A stretch of 64,000 nt of DNA from Sinonovacula constricta (GCA_007844125.1 CM017565.1:14571147-14635146), one strand, 5' to 3'. Positions 49,890 to 62,232 are shown, counted from the stretch's first letter. Notes: generated by a model not told the origin, from the letters alone. Made by a program: numbers and translations.

Positions 49890-50760
49890 CACTTGAAATA
49901 CATCCTCTGCCATAGATTTAAACGCCCTACAGTAGAAATACATCATCTACAGTTACACTCTCTAGTACAGTTGGTAGAAAACCTCAACAGTTTATATACA
50001 CCCTCCGTGAGTGATGTTCACCTGCATGGTTAATATATACCATCTACAGTTGAAATACAACCTCTAGTTGATATAAACCCTCAATGGTTTATATACACCC
50101 ACTCTAGTTGATATACACCCTCTAGTTGATATGCATCCTCTACGGTTGTTATACACTCTCTAGTTGATATACATCCTCTACAATTGATATACACCCTCTA
50201 CAATTGATATACACCCTCTAGTTGATATACATCCTCTACGGTTGATATACACTCTCTAGTTGATATACATCCTCTACAATTGATATACACCCTCTAGTTG
50301 ATATACATCCTCTAGTTGATATACATCCTCTACGGTTGATATACACCCTCTACAATTTTAATACACCCTCTAGTTGATATACATCCTCTATGGTTGATAT
50401 ACACCCTCTACAATTGATATACACCCTCTAGTTGATATACATCCTCTACAGTTGATACCCTTTAAAATTGATATACATCCTCTACGGATGATATACACTC
50501 TCTAGTTGATATACATCCTCTACAGTTGATATACACCCTCTACAATTAATAAACACCTTCAATTGATGTACACCCTCTACAGTACAATCTAATCAGTTGG
50601 TAGACAACCTCTACGGTAGATATCTACCCTCTATGGTTAATATACACCCTTTATGGGTGATATATGATGCCTGCAGCTTATACACAACCTTTGCAGTTGA
50701 AATACATCCACTACGGTTGTTATACAACCTCTCTGGTTAATACCCACAGATACTGCCACC
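49890..50760 (+). repeat. degenerate 18-20 bp minisatellite
   Basis: Many imperfect units of GTTGATATACACCCTCTA and GTTGATATACATCCTCTACG types. Best preserved at about 50090-50540, decaying at both ends. Confidence 0.9.
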
Positions 50761-50929
50761 TGTGGTTGTGAGTTTATAATTTAGTAAGGCTTCCAGCGAC
50801 CCAGGTGTTGAGATGAACTATATTGTCATCCATCTTCTTACTGCAGTCTAGAAGAAAAATTTTCAGGAAATGAAGTCAGCGGTTCCACTTAGGGGTCTTC
50901 AACTATCACTATGTTGCTAATGGTATGAT

Positions 50930-51560
50930 GTGATTTATTTATTAAGAAGCAAATTATGCTATCGCCAACTGTGCAAAATAGATTTAACACTTTTCAAACG
51001 TGTGTTTTATGAAAAGGGAAAAAAACTGTATTGAAATTTGATTAAATGGTGTGATATATCAATACATTTTACAGACAACGCAAAACATGTTTAACAGTTT
51101 TCCAAAGCTGTGTGTTCTTTAAAAAATGCATTGAAATTCAGTTTAATGTTGTGATATATAATACATTTTACTAGCAATTTAAAGTGGATTTAAAGCTTTG
51201 TCAAAGACTTAAAAAAACTATGGCCTTTTAAACAATGCAATTTACTTAAAATGCAAAAGAGATTTCACAGTTTTTTTGTTTGTTTCAAAGCCTGGTTTTC
51301 TTTAAAGAAGAAATGTATTACAGTTCACTTTTGTGACATGAAATGAAGAATAATTTTGCTTACAATGCAAATTGTTTTCAGTTTTTAGGAGCTGTGTATT
51401 CTTTAAGGAAAAGAAATGTATCGAAATACGTTTTCATAGCTTGAATTAACCAACATTTTAGTTATAATGCAAAGTAAGTTTAGCATTTTTTTAAATTCTG
51501 TAAAGAAAAATGTATTGAACCTCGCAATACATCAATACATTTTAATATCAGCTTTAAGTA
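50930..51560 (+). repeat. old tandem repeat, ~100-bp unit, ~6 copies
   Basis: Recurring phrase order GCAAA, TTTAACAGTTTT, CAAAGCTGTG, TTCTTTAAA, AAATGTATTGAAAT, GTGATATAT, ATACATTTTA, with units starting near 50975, 51080, 51174, 51250, 51368 and 51470. Strongly diverged, therefore old. Confidence 0.6.
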
Positions 51561-51871
51561 GATATATTTTGCTTCTAATAAAATCGATAAGTTAGCGTGA
51601 TTGTATATTCTGTTTTTATTTTCTTCTGTTTGCTATATTTTTATATTTCTTTTGTATATCTATTTTTGTTTATATTAACTTGCGGAAGGAAACACCACTG
51701 AATAGACTATACTGTGCAAGATACCAACAAGTAAACAAAATTAGATATTTATGTGTCTATTGTTCTTTCTATACCAGTTGTTAAACCAACTTTTCTGTCA
51801 TTTTCTGAATGGGTTTTGATGGTCCCCAGTAGGCGCGGAAACATGCTATGAGGGGAGATCATCCAGTTGAC

Positions 51872-52283
51872 CTGCAGAGCCAATCGGAACTCCTCGGGTA
51901 ATTCCGTCCTCGGGACAATCATCCCTCGGATGTATCTGGTGCAATAATACTTAATGAAATCACGATCGTTTTGTTCGGCGGAAGTCGTAAGAAGAATATG
52001 CCTAAGTAGTTCGCACAAAACATGAACAATTGCGTCGTTTGACAGCTGCGTGTCCGCTGTGCTGAGTAAATTAACCTTGGATGATTTAAATTTGAAGCCG
52101 CCACATATTGAAGTTTTACAAGCTTCTTACTATAGTGAGCTGTCATCCGAGCTGCCATCTTCGTTTTTGACTTCTGTCACGAAAGAAGTCCCATTTAGAG
52201 AAATGGCCGAGGTAATCCGAATACCTACATACATCCGAGAGATGATTCGTGAATTATCCGAGGTGTTCCGATTGCTGCAGTGC
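51872..52283 (-). mobile_element. Mutator-like TIR element, 394 bp, with 9-bp TSD and gene-like interior
   Basis: Element 51881-52274. Termini CAATCGGAACTCCTCGGG and, inverted, CAATCGGAACACCTCGGA, with TIR similarity extending ~50-59 bp interrupted by a ~10-bp gap. Flanks CTGCAGAGC / CTGCAGTGC (9 bp, one mismatch). The minus strand of the interior has gene-like sequence: GATGGCAGCTCGGATGACAG, then a frame reading TQLSNDAIVHVLCELLRHIL and NDRDFIKYYCTRYI. The long TIR and 9-10 bp duplications suit Mutator-like elements; assignment is by inference. Confidence 0.75.
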
Positions 52284-52650
52284 GCCGCTTGTTCTACCCA
52301 GATATTTTTTTCAGTCTTAGTACACCAGTAACAACTAAACGTATCTTTAATGACCATAATTGTGATACCGCGGTGTTTTTAAAAGGGGGCGTTTAACTGT
52401 TTAGCCTAACACCTCATGGGAGTTTTGGTCAAAACCGCGTATATGAATAGATCATACAGTAGAGTATTTGTATGGGCTTCTTTCAGTTATCTTCCTAAGG
52501 TTGTCTTTAAAAGTAACGATTTAATCTGAATTTATACTTCTATGTTATAAATTTTCACAAAGTCCAAATATTTGTATGTTTCATGGTGGTTTGTTTGAAT
52601 TCAGAATTAATTTGTGGCCTGTTAATGACATCTAATTGTCAATGAATCTA

Positions 52651-52928
52651 CGACACTTCTCCGGCCGCAATAGCTCGGGTGGTAGAGCGTCGGCTTGCGG
52701 ATCGGGAGGTCGTGGGTTCAAACCCTGGCCGGGTCAAACCAAAGACTTAAAAGTTGGTAGTAGTGGCTTCCCTCCTAACGCTTGGGGCACAGGGGACAGC
52801 ATTACCGACACGTCGGTGTCAGTATAATGGACCGGCCGGGTTCAGTCCCTGGGCACCTGTGTTATATTGATAGAAATGTCACTGCACAGTACTGCAAAAA
52901 TGCCGGCAACTCCCATCCCGACACTTCT
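52651..52928 (+). mobile_element. SINE family B, full length, with exact 10-bp TSD
   Basis: Element 52661-52918. Box A TAGCTCGGGTGG, box B GGGTTCAAACCC, body with CAGTCCCTGGGCAC, ending CTCCCATCC. CGACACTTCT on both sides (52651-52660 and 52919-52928). Confidence 0.9.
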
Positions 52929-53279
52929 TATTGTAAATATCGAAAAAAGAAATAGAAATAAATAATAATTGCAAATCTGTTTTAAAGTCACATCAGAATT
53001 CAAAATTCACAATTTCCTACACAACAAAGGCCCATGTATCACCTGAACCTTATAGGAAGATATTGAGAACTTGATGTCACAAAGACAAAGGTATGCATTG
53101 CCTTTGTACATGTAAAGTGTAAAATAATTTACACTTAATTAACATTGTATAATATTTTGCTTTAAAATACTTAATCTCAATAAAAGTAATCGTAAATGCA
53201 AAACATGAAAGATACTGTACGTCCTGTTTTAGTAAATGTAAGAATCGATTTCATACTATAAATCCTGTTTTGTTTGTTG

Positions 53280-53590
53280 TTAGCTCACCCAAGGTGAGCT
53301 TTTCTGATACCGCTTCGTCCGTCGTCTATCGTGCGGCGTCAACAATTTGCTTGTGAATACACTAGAGGCTATAGTTTTTACCCGATCATCAGCAAACTTG
53401 GTTAGAATGCTTGTCTGCAAGAAATCTTGCATGAGTTCGTAACTAGGTGACGTGGGGTCAAAAACTAGGTCACTAGGTAAGCGTTTTAGAAATACCATGT
53501 AAACATGCCAGAGGTTACATTTATGGCCCAATCTGACTTAATCTTGGCCAGAATGTTTGCCTTCGTGCAATCTTGGATGAGTTCGAATTG
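53280..53590 (+). mobile_element. pearl/Helitron-like left-end fragment
   Basis: Left terminus with the hairpin GCTCACC-CAA-GGTGAGC, then TTTTCTGATACCGCTTCGTC and about two core units (CACTAGAGGCTATAG, AACTTGGTTAGAATGC, CCAGAATGTTTGCCTTC), stopping where the GACA microsatellite starts. Same family as 40660-41965. Confidence 0.75.
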
Positions 53591-53636
53591 AGAGACAGAC
53601 AGACAGAGAGACAGACAGCGAAAGACAGACAGGGAC

Positions 53637-53668
<32 letters not shown>

Positions 53669-53676
53669 GGACAGAA

Positions 53677-53745
<69 letters not shown>
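53590..53745 (+). repeat. (GACA)n/(GA)n microsatellite
   Basis: GACAGACAGACAGAGAGACA-type blocks followed by a long uninterrupted AG tract at about 53684-53741. Confidence 0.95.
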
Positions 53746-53747
<2 letters not shown>

Positions 53748-53903
53748 TTTGAGATTCACATTGAGTTAATTATTTCTTCGCCGAGATTAATTTATGCACA
53801 ACAATCACAAACTATGTGAAACAATTATTTAAAATGCAAGTATACCTTTTGTTACATAGGGTACAAACTGACATTATAAACGGGGTAAATATGAACAGTT
53901 ATT

Positions 53904-54055
53904 TGGTGGAGGAAGACGCCAGATGGTAGAAACATCGGCGCACCTTATCAGACCTTCCCACATTAAGTCCTTCGTCCCGAACGTGACTCGAACCCACGTA
54001 GTGATGAGAGGCTTAGCAGTCAGAGGAGTTACAAATCGGCGACTTTTTGCACACT
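53904..54055 (-). mobile_element. SINE family C, minus orientation
   Basis: GGTGGAGGAAGACGCCAG body, CGAACGTGACTCGAACCCAC (box B complement) and GGAGTTACAAATCGGCGAC (anticodon-arm region). Box A truncated. Confidence 0.7.
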
Positions 54056-54249
54056 TCTAAAAAAGTGCATCGCTTATTAATTATTATTTTTTTATAATTA
54101 TTATAATTTATTGTTTATCAATAACTAATGGACATGCCGATTATTCGCGCATGTGTACAGTTAGTTTGACGATGTGCTTACTCCCAACCTAATACAACAG
54201 ATTTTACATTCATGATAAACAAAGTAATAATTCATTAGTTGTAATAATT

Positions 54250-54295
54250 TAATACACACGCGATCGCACACACACACGCGCGCGCACACACACGC
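54250..54295. repeat. (CA/CG)n simple repeat
   Basis: Alternating purine-pyrimidine tract CACACACACGCGCGCGCACA and similar. Could adopt Z-DNA. Confidence 0.8.
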
Positions 54296-54498
54296 TTCAA
54301 GGACATTAATTAAGAAAGTAAAAATAGAATAAAGAAAGGTTTATGATCGTTTATGTAGGGCATTAACAAGGCATTACATTTTAACATTATAACAGTGAAT
54401 TGTATTAAAGGTGGTATTTCACATTTAACTTCTTTGTATACGGTGCCGTATGACCTGTTAAGTGTCGGTGTGCCGTAAAACCCAAAACCCAAAATACA

Positions 54499-55199
54499 AA
54501 GGTGGTATCCGACAGTTTGGACCAACATATTTCTGTATCACTGCTAAAATAGTTATCGACGTCTAGGCTAGTTATTATAATTTGTTAGGTAAAACAAATT
54601 CCTTCACAAGGGATTTTTGTTTCTTTTGGTAATGTAAGGTGTAAATATATACCTGTAAAAAGTCCTCAGAGAAATTCACATTAAATAATAAAATAATGCC
54701 GACGAAAGTTTTGCAAAAGCATTGTAAATCTTTGTGACGATAATAGTGCACCATACCGTGAACACGCCGGAAACGCAATCGTACCTTCTCGGCGATCTCC
54801 GGCAAGCTTCGGAGATAATGTGATTACGTAGAGGACGGAATTACCCGAGGAGTTCCGAGTGGCCGGAAACGGTGTAGACGTAAACACGATAGCGCGGTTC
54901 ATCACTATTTTGGAATGACAGAGAAATTAAATAAAGGTCATAGTCAGAGCGATGACACGGATGACTATATAACGTGATCTCAAAAGTAAGCGGTTATGTG
55001 GTTTTCATATAGCTATCTCTGCAGCGTGGCTCGGACAGGACATACCCGTTTGCAATGACGGGTGCTGATTTATGATTAACTGTTCCCAAAGATCTAGGAC
55101 ATCACTGAACATCATTTTGCGGGAACTTTTCAGATAACAATGACTTATTTGGTTATTTGAGAAATTAAATTTTGGTCCAAACTGTCGGCTACCACCTTT
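54499..55199. mobile_element. MITE family A composite, two inverted left ends
   Basis: Family left end AAAGGTGGTATCCGACAGTT at 54499 (plus) and the same end inverted at 55199 (AACTGTCGGCTACCACCTTT). The right half, about 54910-55199, reads as family A minus strand (AAGTAAGCGGTTATGTGG, CAGCGTGGCTCGGACAGG). Another left-end copy is at 54413. A Mutator-like mini-element sits inside. Confidence 0.6.
54766..54871. mobile_element. Mutator-like mini-element, 86 bp, with exact 10-bp TSD
   Basis: Element 54776-54861 begins CAATCGTACCTTCTCGGCGA and ends GAGGAGTTCCGAGTG, sharing GAGGACGGAATTACCCGAGG with the 52-kb and 62-kb copies. GCCGGAAACG lies on both sides (54766-54775, 54862-54871). The TIR is imperfect. 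Confidence 0.72.
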
Positions 55200-56213
55200 C
55201 TTTAATGTCATATGCAGTTAACACACCAATAAAGAAAACAACTACGCATAAGATTAAAAGTTTATTGAGAGACATTAATGAATAGTCTCCCCTGAATAAT
55301 GCCTAAATGCAAGTAGGTCCTTTCATTTGTTTTACTCGGTTTTTATGCTTGTGCTCTTTGGAGTGTATGTTGACTTTTCTGCCTTTCTTATGATACCCAG
55401 GTTAACCATCATCAATAAACATGTCCATTTTCTTTTTTCAAATACCATATCTCTAAAAGTATTTAAATTAAGTTTAAGTTTATATTTATGCAAAAGTAAG
55501 AAATTTACTGTAAGTTATTGCAATATCTGCAAAAGAACAGGCGATAAAGTCCAAGAATTTCAATTACAAGGACCTACCTACCGTTTGGAATACCTCGGAT
55601 ATTAACTAACAAGGGAGACAATTTCTATTTCACCAATATATGTTAATTCCAACCAGGAAGTTACGGCCAAACAAATAGAAGTTACACGTATACATGTTTG
55701 CCTATTTGTAAATAAATTATGCCAGATTTTCCCCTGGGGCTCAAGCGGAAAATATAATTGCAACTGTGAATCTGATTATTTAATTAGTTTGCTGTTTCAA
55801 ATAAGTAATTAAGCTTAAAAATAAAATAATTTTCATTTATTAAACTATATTATGTATCTGCTTATGCTTCTTATATCTCATTCACAAAATTACAAGGAAT
55901 CCTTTTAACTTGGTTACTGAATTTAAATTATTAAGTTAATTAATTGTATCTAGATAGATAACTTAAATTGCTTTGCTTAACCACGTCTTGTGCATGTTTG
56001 GGGGAATTATTTAAATATTTGCTATATTGATTTTGTTAAGATTACACCATAGCTTTTTGTGGGAATATATTAAAATTGTATGTACTTATGTCAGGGCTTC
56101 TTTAATATTTAAAATTTATAATTTAATTAGTAACATAATGAAGCAATTTTCAAAAGAGTGTATAGCTTAATGTATTTTTCCTTTAATATGAGATCTTAGG
56201 AATAATGCATTAT
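55200..56213. other. intergenic AT-rich stretch, nothing recognised
   Basis: No gene or element signature seen. Open frame 55327-55605 has no recognisable family features. Confidence 0.4.
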
Positions 56214-57196
56214 CTTTAAATTAGGGATGTCAAAGGATAATATATTCGGTATCCGGATATCCGTCGAACGATCCGAACGGATATCCGGATATCCAGATTT
56301 AAATCTTAGTTAATTCTGATGTTGCAGTCGGATGTGTGGGGGGTTACTAACGTTTCCATTGACATAATTAGATCGTCATTTTAATGGAAATAATTAAATC
56401 AAAATTTCCATAGGCATAGGCACTTCATTATTTTGATAATTAATGAAATACGAACAATAAAACACGTTTAGTAATTTTAATTCACAATAAAATGAATACA
56501 TCAAACATATATCTGAGCAAAGAAAACATGCGTACATGCGTCGCATCAACTTGCAGATCACCGTGATCGAATGAAAACATAATAAATTCATCAATTCATT
56601 TATACAATCCAAACGGACTTAATTAAACATGAGTAACTGATCTTTGCCGACAAACATGTTAATTGTCTACATAATTGTAGCTCTATCTCTTCATAATAAA
56701 GCTGAACTAACAAAATTAAAGATAATAATCCTTAATCAAAAAGAATAAATAATAGCTTCAAACAATGGCTGTTAATTGGCAAATTATTATACATAAGCTT
56801 TAGCACATTTCTAAAACTGTGAAGTTCATTAAGAAAATTAAAGATAGTATTCGCTAAACAAAATGGATCAGTAGAAGCTTCAAACGTTGGCGGCTAATTA
56901 GCATGTTATTATACATACCATCATGCTTTAGCACATTTCTAAAACTGTGAAATATACAATACTGCGTGTCACCACCTGTCACCACCTGTCGATAATCCGT
57001 TACACCTGCGTATGTGTGAATGCACACTGACACGACAGCAGAAAGATAACTTAGCAAAATGGCCAAAACATTTAATTAAATGTTTAAAATATTTCATTTT
57101 TAAACGAATATCCGGATACCAAAGTCGATTCGGATATCCGACGATGCGGACGGATATCCGGATATCCGGATATCCGTTGACAACCCTACTTTAAAT
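56214..57196. mobile_element. hAT-like non-autonomous element, 967 bp, with 8-bp TSD
   Basis: Element 56222-57188 starts TAGGGATGTCAAAGGATA and ends GGATATCCGTTGACAACCCT plus A. Subterminal repeats of ATCCGGATATCCG are dense at both ends. CTTTAAAT flanks exactly (56214-56221 and 57189-57196). The interior has a ~130-bp tandem duplication (TTTAGCACATTTCTAAAACT twice) and no transposase frame. The 8-bp TSD and TAGGG terminus fit hAT. Confidence 0.85.
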
Positions 57197-57497
57197 AGAT
57201 ATAAAGTTTGTTAAGTGATTTCGCTCTGGTTGTGTTTCTTTTCTTCTTTTTTTTTCTTGCCCTTTTTGCAAAATAGAATGTTGATATTTGAACAGAACAT
57301 TAATTAGGGTCATGAATGATAGAATTTTGTTTAAATTATATGAACATCGGTACAATAAGAATTTTGCAACGTTTGAGGACGTCTTTTCTTAAATATGTGC
57401 AGCATACTTTCCATTGTATAGCCGTAAAACAGCTCATGTAACATATGGAAGAAACCCCCATTAATTTGTTGAAAAATTTTCGGGGCTGACATTTTAC

Positions 57498-57793
57498 AAA
57501 TGACATAAATGGGATGTGTTGGGATTTGCCGACATATTTGCCGATACTGTGCAGCGACATTTCTATCATTATAGCACAGGGGCACTTTTGAGGTGCCCAG
57601 GAACTGAACCCGGCCGGGCCATTATAGTGACACTGCCGAGTCAGACGTGATGCTGTCCCCTTAGCCCCGAGCGTTAGGAGGGAAGCCACTACTACCAACT
57701 TTAAAGTCTTTGGTTAGACCCGGCCAGGATTTGAACCCGCGATCTCCCGATCTACCACTTGAGCTATTGCGGCCGGTCCGACGTAAATGACAT
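57498..57793 (-). mobile_element. SINE family B, minus orientation, with 9-bp TSD
   Basis: Element 57507-57784. On the minus strand: GGCCGCAATAGCTCAAGTGG, TTCAAATCCTGGCCGGG, body to CCCATTT. Flanked by AAATGACAT (57498-57506 and 57785-57793). Confidence 0.88.
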
Positions 57794-57799
57794 CTTGCT

Positions 57800-58396
57800 A
57801 ATAGGTTAACTTGCAGTGCACAAGATTCGTAATGAATGTACCTGATTCATCGTTTCAATTAAAGCGCAAGAAAAATCGTGGTCCCATGAACACATGCTGC
57901 ATGCATGTTTTTTTAAGTGCAAGTAATCTTTTTTTTTCTTGGGTAACACTTGATTGTGTGTTTTAATTATTACGTTCCTATTTATTTCCTAATATGTACG
58001 TTGATTTTCTTTTAAAATCAACGGAAGAATAAGCAATATACGGCGGATTTTCTCTGATCCGCAAACTCAGTCACTGTTGTTTTCCTTAGCGACGGGAAGT
58101 AAACAGTACGGCGGACCGCTCTACGTACACGCCCACTACTCAATGATAAATCGATAGCGCGTTACCTCTGTCTATGCAGATAGCTTTATGTATATGGCCT
58201 ACTTGTTGACCACTCTCTACCATCGGCTCATAACGAACGACAACTCTGCATGGGAGATTGCTTGTTGACTTGAGAGCGGAGCGGTGCCTCTTATGGAATG
58301 CATTTTTTTATGGGGACGATAGTGTAGCAGTCAATAACACGATGTCGGATGTGTTCCGTGAGACACTTTTCAGAGAAAAGAACCAAGTGTTCCGTT
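57800..58396. other. intergenic, slightly CpG-richer stretch
   Basis: About 58030-58290 has more CpG than the surroundings (GCGACGGGAAG, GGCGGACCGC, GATAGCGCG), which could be promoter-like. No exon or core-promoter motif was found to support a gene. Confidence 0.35.
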
Positions 58397-58562
58397 ATTT
58401 AACAGGGTATCTTGCAACAATAAAGTGTAGCTTGCAATTATAAAAAGTAGCATACAAAACGTAGCCGTTTGGCGAAGTTTTGTTTACCAAAAGAAACCGA
58501 GTATACCGATGTTAGAAATGCAGCTTGTAAATACAGATGTAGCAGAGAACAAGGAAAACAAA
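58397..58562 (+). repeat. ~165-bp repeat, plus arm of an inverted pair
   Basis: Homologous in inverse orientation to 62065-62232: GTGTAGCTTGCAATTATAAA, AAACCGAGTATACCGATGTT, ACAGATGTAGCAGA. No termini recognised. Confidence 0.65.
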
Positions 58563-58878
58563 CAAAGTAGCAAAAATATTCCAATAAATAAATAAAACCT
58601 AGCGCAAATATTAACGATAAAAGAGCTTTAAGAGGAACATACTAGCATTCTCTACGAGAAATTTGTTGTGTGCTTTAATAGGATATCAAACAATAACAAG
58701 GCATATCATTCACTGTAAAAATTATACATTAAATTTTTCTTCAACAGTAACGCTGGGATTTACTACATTTTTCAGTTTTATGAAAGCGGAACGACTGTTT
58801 CATATATCAAGTTGGTCGACTAAAACTACGCTCAAATTGAGTTTAACGAAGGTAGCGGATCCCTTTTTTACCGTCGCT

Positions 58879-59376
58879 AAAGGTGGTATCAGACAGTTTG
58901 GTCTAAATGTTTTTTGTTTGTTTTTTCTCTCAAATAACCAAACAAGTCATCGGTACCTGAAAAGGTCTTGAAAAGGATGGTCATTGATGATAAAGATTTG
59001 TATGAACAGTCAGGGATAAATCCCGACTCGTCATTGCAAACAGGTGTTTCTTATCGGAGCCACGCTGCAGAGATAGCTATTTTTAAACTTAGACAACCAC
59101 GTAATTACTTACTTTTATGAAGTCATCCGGATAATCCACTCTGATGTCAATATCTATTTTTTAACAGAGACCACTATCGCGCTTTTTATAGAGTTGGAAA
59201 GACTGAGAATTTAGAGTATTTTCTAGCGAAAAGTACAGTCTAACAATTAAGTTAGACTTCAAAATCGTCTTAATAACGACTAAATGATAGGTTTATGCAA
59301 AAGGCATGGCCAAATTCCCCAAAGCAGTGGTTAGATATTGGTACGTCTATTCAAACTGTCGGATAACACCTTTAAA
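58879..59376 (+). mobile_element. MITE family A, complete copy (~498 bp)
   Basis: Termini TAAAGGTGGTATCAGACAGT and CAAACTGTCGGATAACACCT. The interior carries all family words (GGAGCCACGCTGCAGAGATA, CCGGATAATCCACTCTGATG). The longest complete copy in the window. Confidence 0.85.
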
Positions 59377-59379
59377 GCA

Positions 59380-61510
59380 AGCGATCCAAAAAAACTGACA
59401 CCGATTAAGACCTCAATTGAAGTGATGTCAATCCAAATTGAGTATTTGACATATAGTTAAAGAAAAGGTTTGAAAACTTTCTTTATCGTGACTCCGCCCA
59501 AAATTATTAAAAAGTATAAAATTCCAGCATTTAGAAGGAAAGAGTGCTGGTTAAACCAACCACACACACGCACGTACGCACGCACGCGCACGTGCACACA
59601 CACAAATCCTCAATCTGCCAGTATAGCTGTCTCAAATGTGTGTTGCTAACAATGATTTTGGTGATTTATAAAAGAAGCTTAGTGAAGAAAATGTATTCTC
59701 CATTTTCCTAACTGTATCAATTGATGGTTGTTTTTCAAAGTTATAGTCTTCAAATTTCTTCAAGAATGTGACAAATAAAGATATTTTATTTACAAATAAA
59801 TCTATTTAGTCTGGACATCCTTTATAGAATTATGTTTCTTTACTTGTTATGTGAAACACACAAATAAGTATCAAGTCAATATTTGTAATGCTAACGAAAA
59901 TTTTATAATAATTCCCGATTATTTTACAACCTTACACTCTACTTTCCATGGGCAATAAACATCCCTGTGCAGTACATGGAGACAAGGGAAGGGGACCGAA
60001 ACAGATCTGGCCCATCTGGCCTGGATGGCAGATTTATGACCCCGTCTTAACAGCTACCCCATTAGACCATCCAGCCAAGTCTAAACTAGTTCAGTGACTA
60101 ATTAAAGTGACACTTGACACTACACATATTCATACCAGAACAGAAGAATTCAATCTATCTCATCAATGTTTAAAATTGGCTTACATATAACACACTAGCT
60201 ATTGTTTGGGAAAACTTTATCACGTTTCTCAACAAACAGCAATAACCAAAGAAACCTAATTTATGGTTTTATTTACAGGCACATGCCACATGGTTATAAT
60301 GACTTGCCTGCTATCTTTAAACATATTTAAACGATTTTTATTTTAAGTAATAATACATTAACCTCTGTGACTGGCTCATGGTTAGTGTTATGGTCCTTTA
60401 ATCAAAGTCAGTGTGGGTTAAATATCGTTTTGTCCGGTTTGTCACGATTCTTGGCATTGATCCCATACCAGAGGTCTTATAGTGAAATACGGACTCTGCT
60501 TGGGTGGTAATAATCGTGTGCCGGACCTTTTAAACGTAGACTCCGAGTAAGAGATATCGCCTTAATCCATTGACTCACAAATGTAAATTTATGTTTCTGT
60601 GCAGATAATATACCAATAGACATATCAGAAATTGTGTAATTGCAAATTCTGAGTTTTACGTCAATTAAATAAAAAATGTCGTATTCTCTGATGAGTTGAA
60701 AATGGCGATTAGAATATTAGAATTATCTCGAAACAAAAAAATCAAACAAAAAAAAAAAAAACACAAAAAAAACAACAACAACAAAACGGTGCGATCAATG
60801 CACTCGAGTGCCTATGGCTTAGTTAAAATATTGTTTTACCCGTGGACAGGGAAGTTGATCGATCTATCTAGATAAACATAGAAAAATATAACTAAACCAT
60901 AGTTCTTGTCCGCAAATTTTTGTAGCATCAAAATTCAATAAACCACTGCACATACTTCAAGCTGCCTGTATCTTTTGAGAAGAGACCAGGTCGGTCGCCT
61001 TTCACTCCTGTGCTTGGAAAGTTGAATAGTCACAAGGACATTAGTGTGAACGGATATTACTCAATGAAATTTCACAAATAATATGTTGAAAACTAAGTGC
61101 GGTGCGTACATTATCTTCATTCTATTATATAACGCATTTGTTGTAAGAGTAATAAATTATAATAATTTATGTTAGCGACACAAATATTTCATTATTTAAA
61201 AAAATACTTTTGTCAAATAAACGTCACAATTAAATATCTGCAATTACATTTTCCGATTGTTAATTTAACAGTTAAGTAATATTGTTTACGATTTACCATA
61301 CACATCAGCAATTTTAATGTAATTTGCTCAAATAAATCACATTTTATTTCATTGTTACAAATTTGGTAAACGCATGCGTTTTGGTAAATATAAGAATGTA
61401 ATAAATCTTTCTTTTTTTCCTAATGTCTAAAAGTGTGTATCCTTGCTTTATGTTTTTGTTTTGTTTTTTGACATTTATTGCAGCGACCATTTATGATCGA
61501 TATAACAACG
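59380..61510. other. intergenic stretch without a recognised gene
   Basis: Contains a CA/CG-rich simple repeat (~59556-59605), an 8-bp-arm hairpin CTGGATGG/CCATCCAG at 60021-60074, and an A/CAA-rich tract at 60735-60790. Nothing else recognised. Confidence 0.45.
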
Positions 61511-61514
61511 TCCA

Positions 61515-61701
61515 GATTTTTGTTGTGGAAGAAGACCCCAGACACATGTCTAGGTAGAACCACCGGCGCACCGCGGGTCGGCTGGAAGACCTTCTCACAT
61601 TAAGTCATTCGCTCGAACAGGACTCGAACCCACGCGGTGAGAGGCTAAGCAGTCAGAGGAGTTACAAATCGGCGCCTCTACCACTACGCCACGGGCGCCC
61701 C
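61515..61701 (-). mobile_element. SINE family C, minus orientation, with intact head
   Basis: The minus strand gives GGGGCGCCCGTGGCGTAGTG then GTAGAGGCGCCGA (box A region), TTTGTAACTCCTCTGACTGC (anticodon arm) and GTGGGTTCGAGTCCTG (box B). The body continues to GGGGTCTTCTTCCACAAC. Best-preserved family-C head in the window and the best reference for the satellite's origin. Confidence 0.8.
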
Positions 61702-62064
61702 TTTACTTTATGATGGTGATGTTTGATTGCTATATACCCAAACGGTTGCTAATTCAATTGTTGAATGGTGTATGTTTTCAAAAAGATGTAAATGGTTTTA
61801 ATCTATAATTAAAAACAAACTAAATATCAACATAAATCGAGTTGACTAGGAAGCCTAAAATGAATATATAACGGTGTGACAAAACACAACAAGAAAGAGC
61901 ATGGATGTGAGACATCTAAGGCATCGTAGAGAGCATGTGCTGTAAACAAAAGATGGCTATCCTACAGACTAAACACTCTAATTATACTGTCAATTCATTA
62001 CATAAATATTTTAGAGTAACCAATCATAACTCTGATGGGAACTAGACTATCTGCTTTTTTGTTT
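61702..62064. other. intergenic stretch, nothing recognised
   Basis: AT-rich; no gene or element signature seen. Confidence 0.4.
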
Positions 62065-62232
62065 TCTTCCTTGTTGTCTGCTACATCTGTAATTGCATGC
62101 TGCATTGCTAACATCGGCATACTCGGTTTCTCTTGTTAAACAAGACCTTGCCAAACTGCTGCGAATTCCTATCCATGCCCCCTACTTTTTATAATTGCAA
62201 GCTACACTTGATTGTTGCAAGCTACACTCTTA
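62065..62232 (-). repeat. ~165-bp repeat, minus arm of an inverted pair
   Basis: Inverse partner of 58397-58562 (TCTGCTACATCTGTAATTGC, AACATCGGCATACTCGGTTT, ATAATTGCAAGCTACACTTG). Confidence 0.65.

Noticed and set aside
53538..53759. Leu-Ser repeat frame on the minus strand
   Set aside because: Translation of the GA/GACA microsatellite.
58030..58450. CpG-richer segment with an open frame from 58258
   Set aside because: No domain, no splice context, and its end overlaps a dispersed 165-bp repeat.
60021..60074. Hairpin with 8-bp arms CTGGATGG/CCATCCAG and tRNA-like phrases
   Set aside because: Cloverleaf arms do not form convincingly and no second copy was seen in the window.
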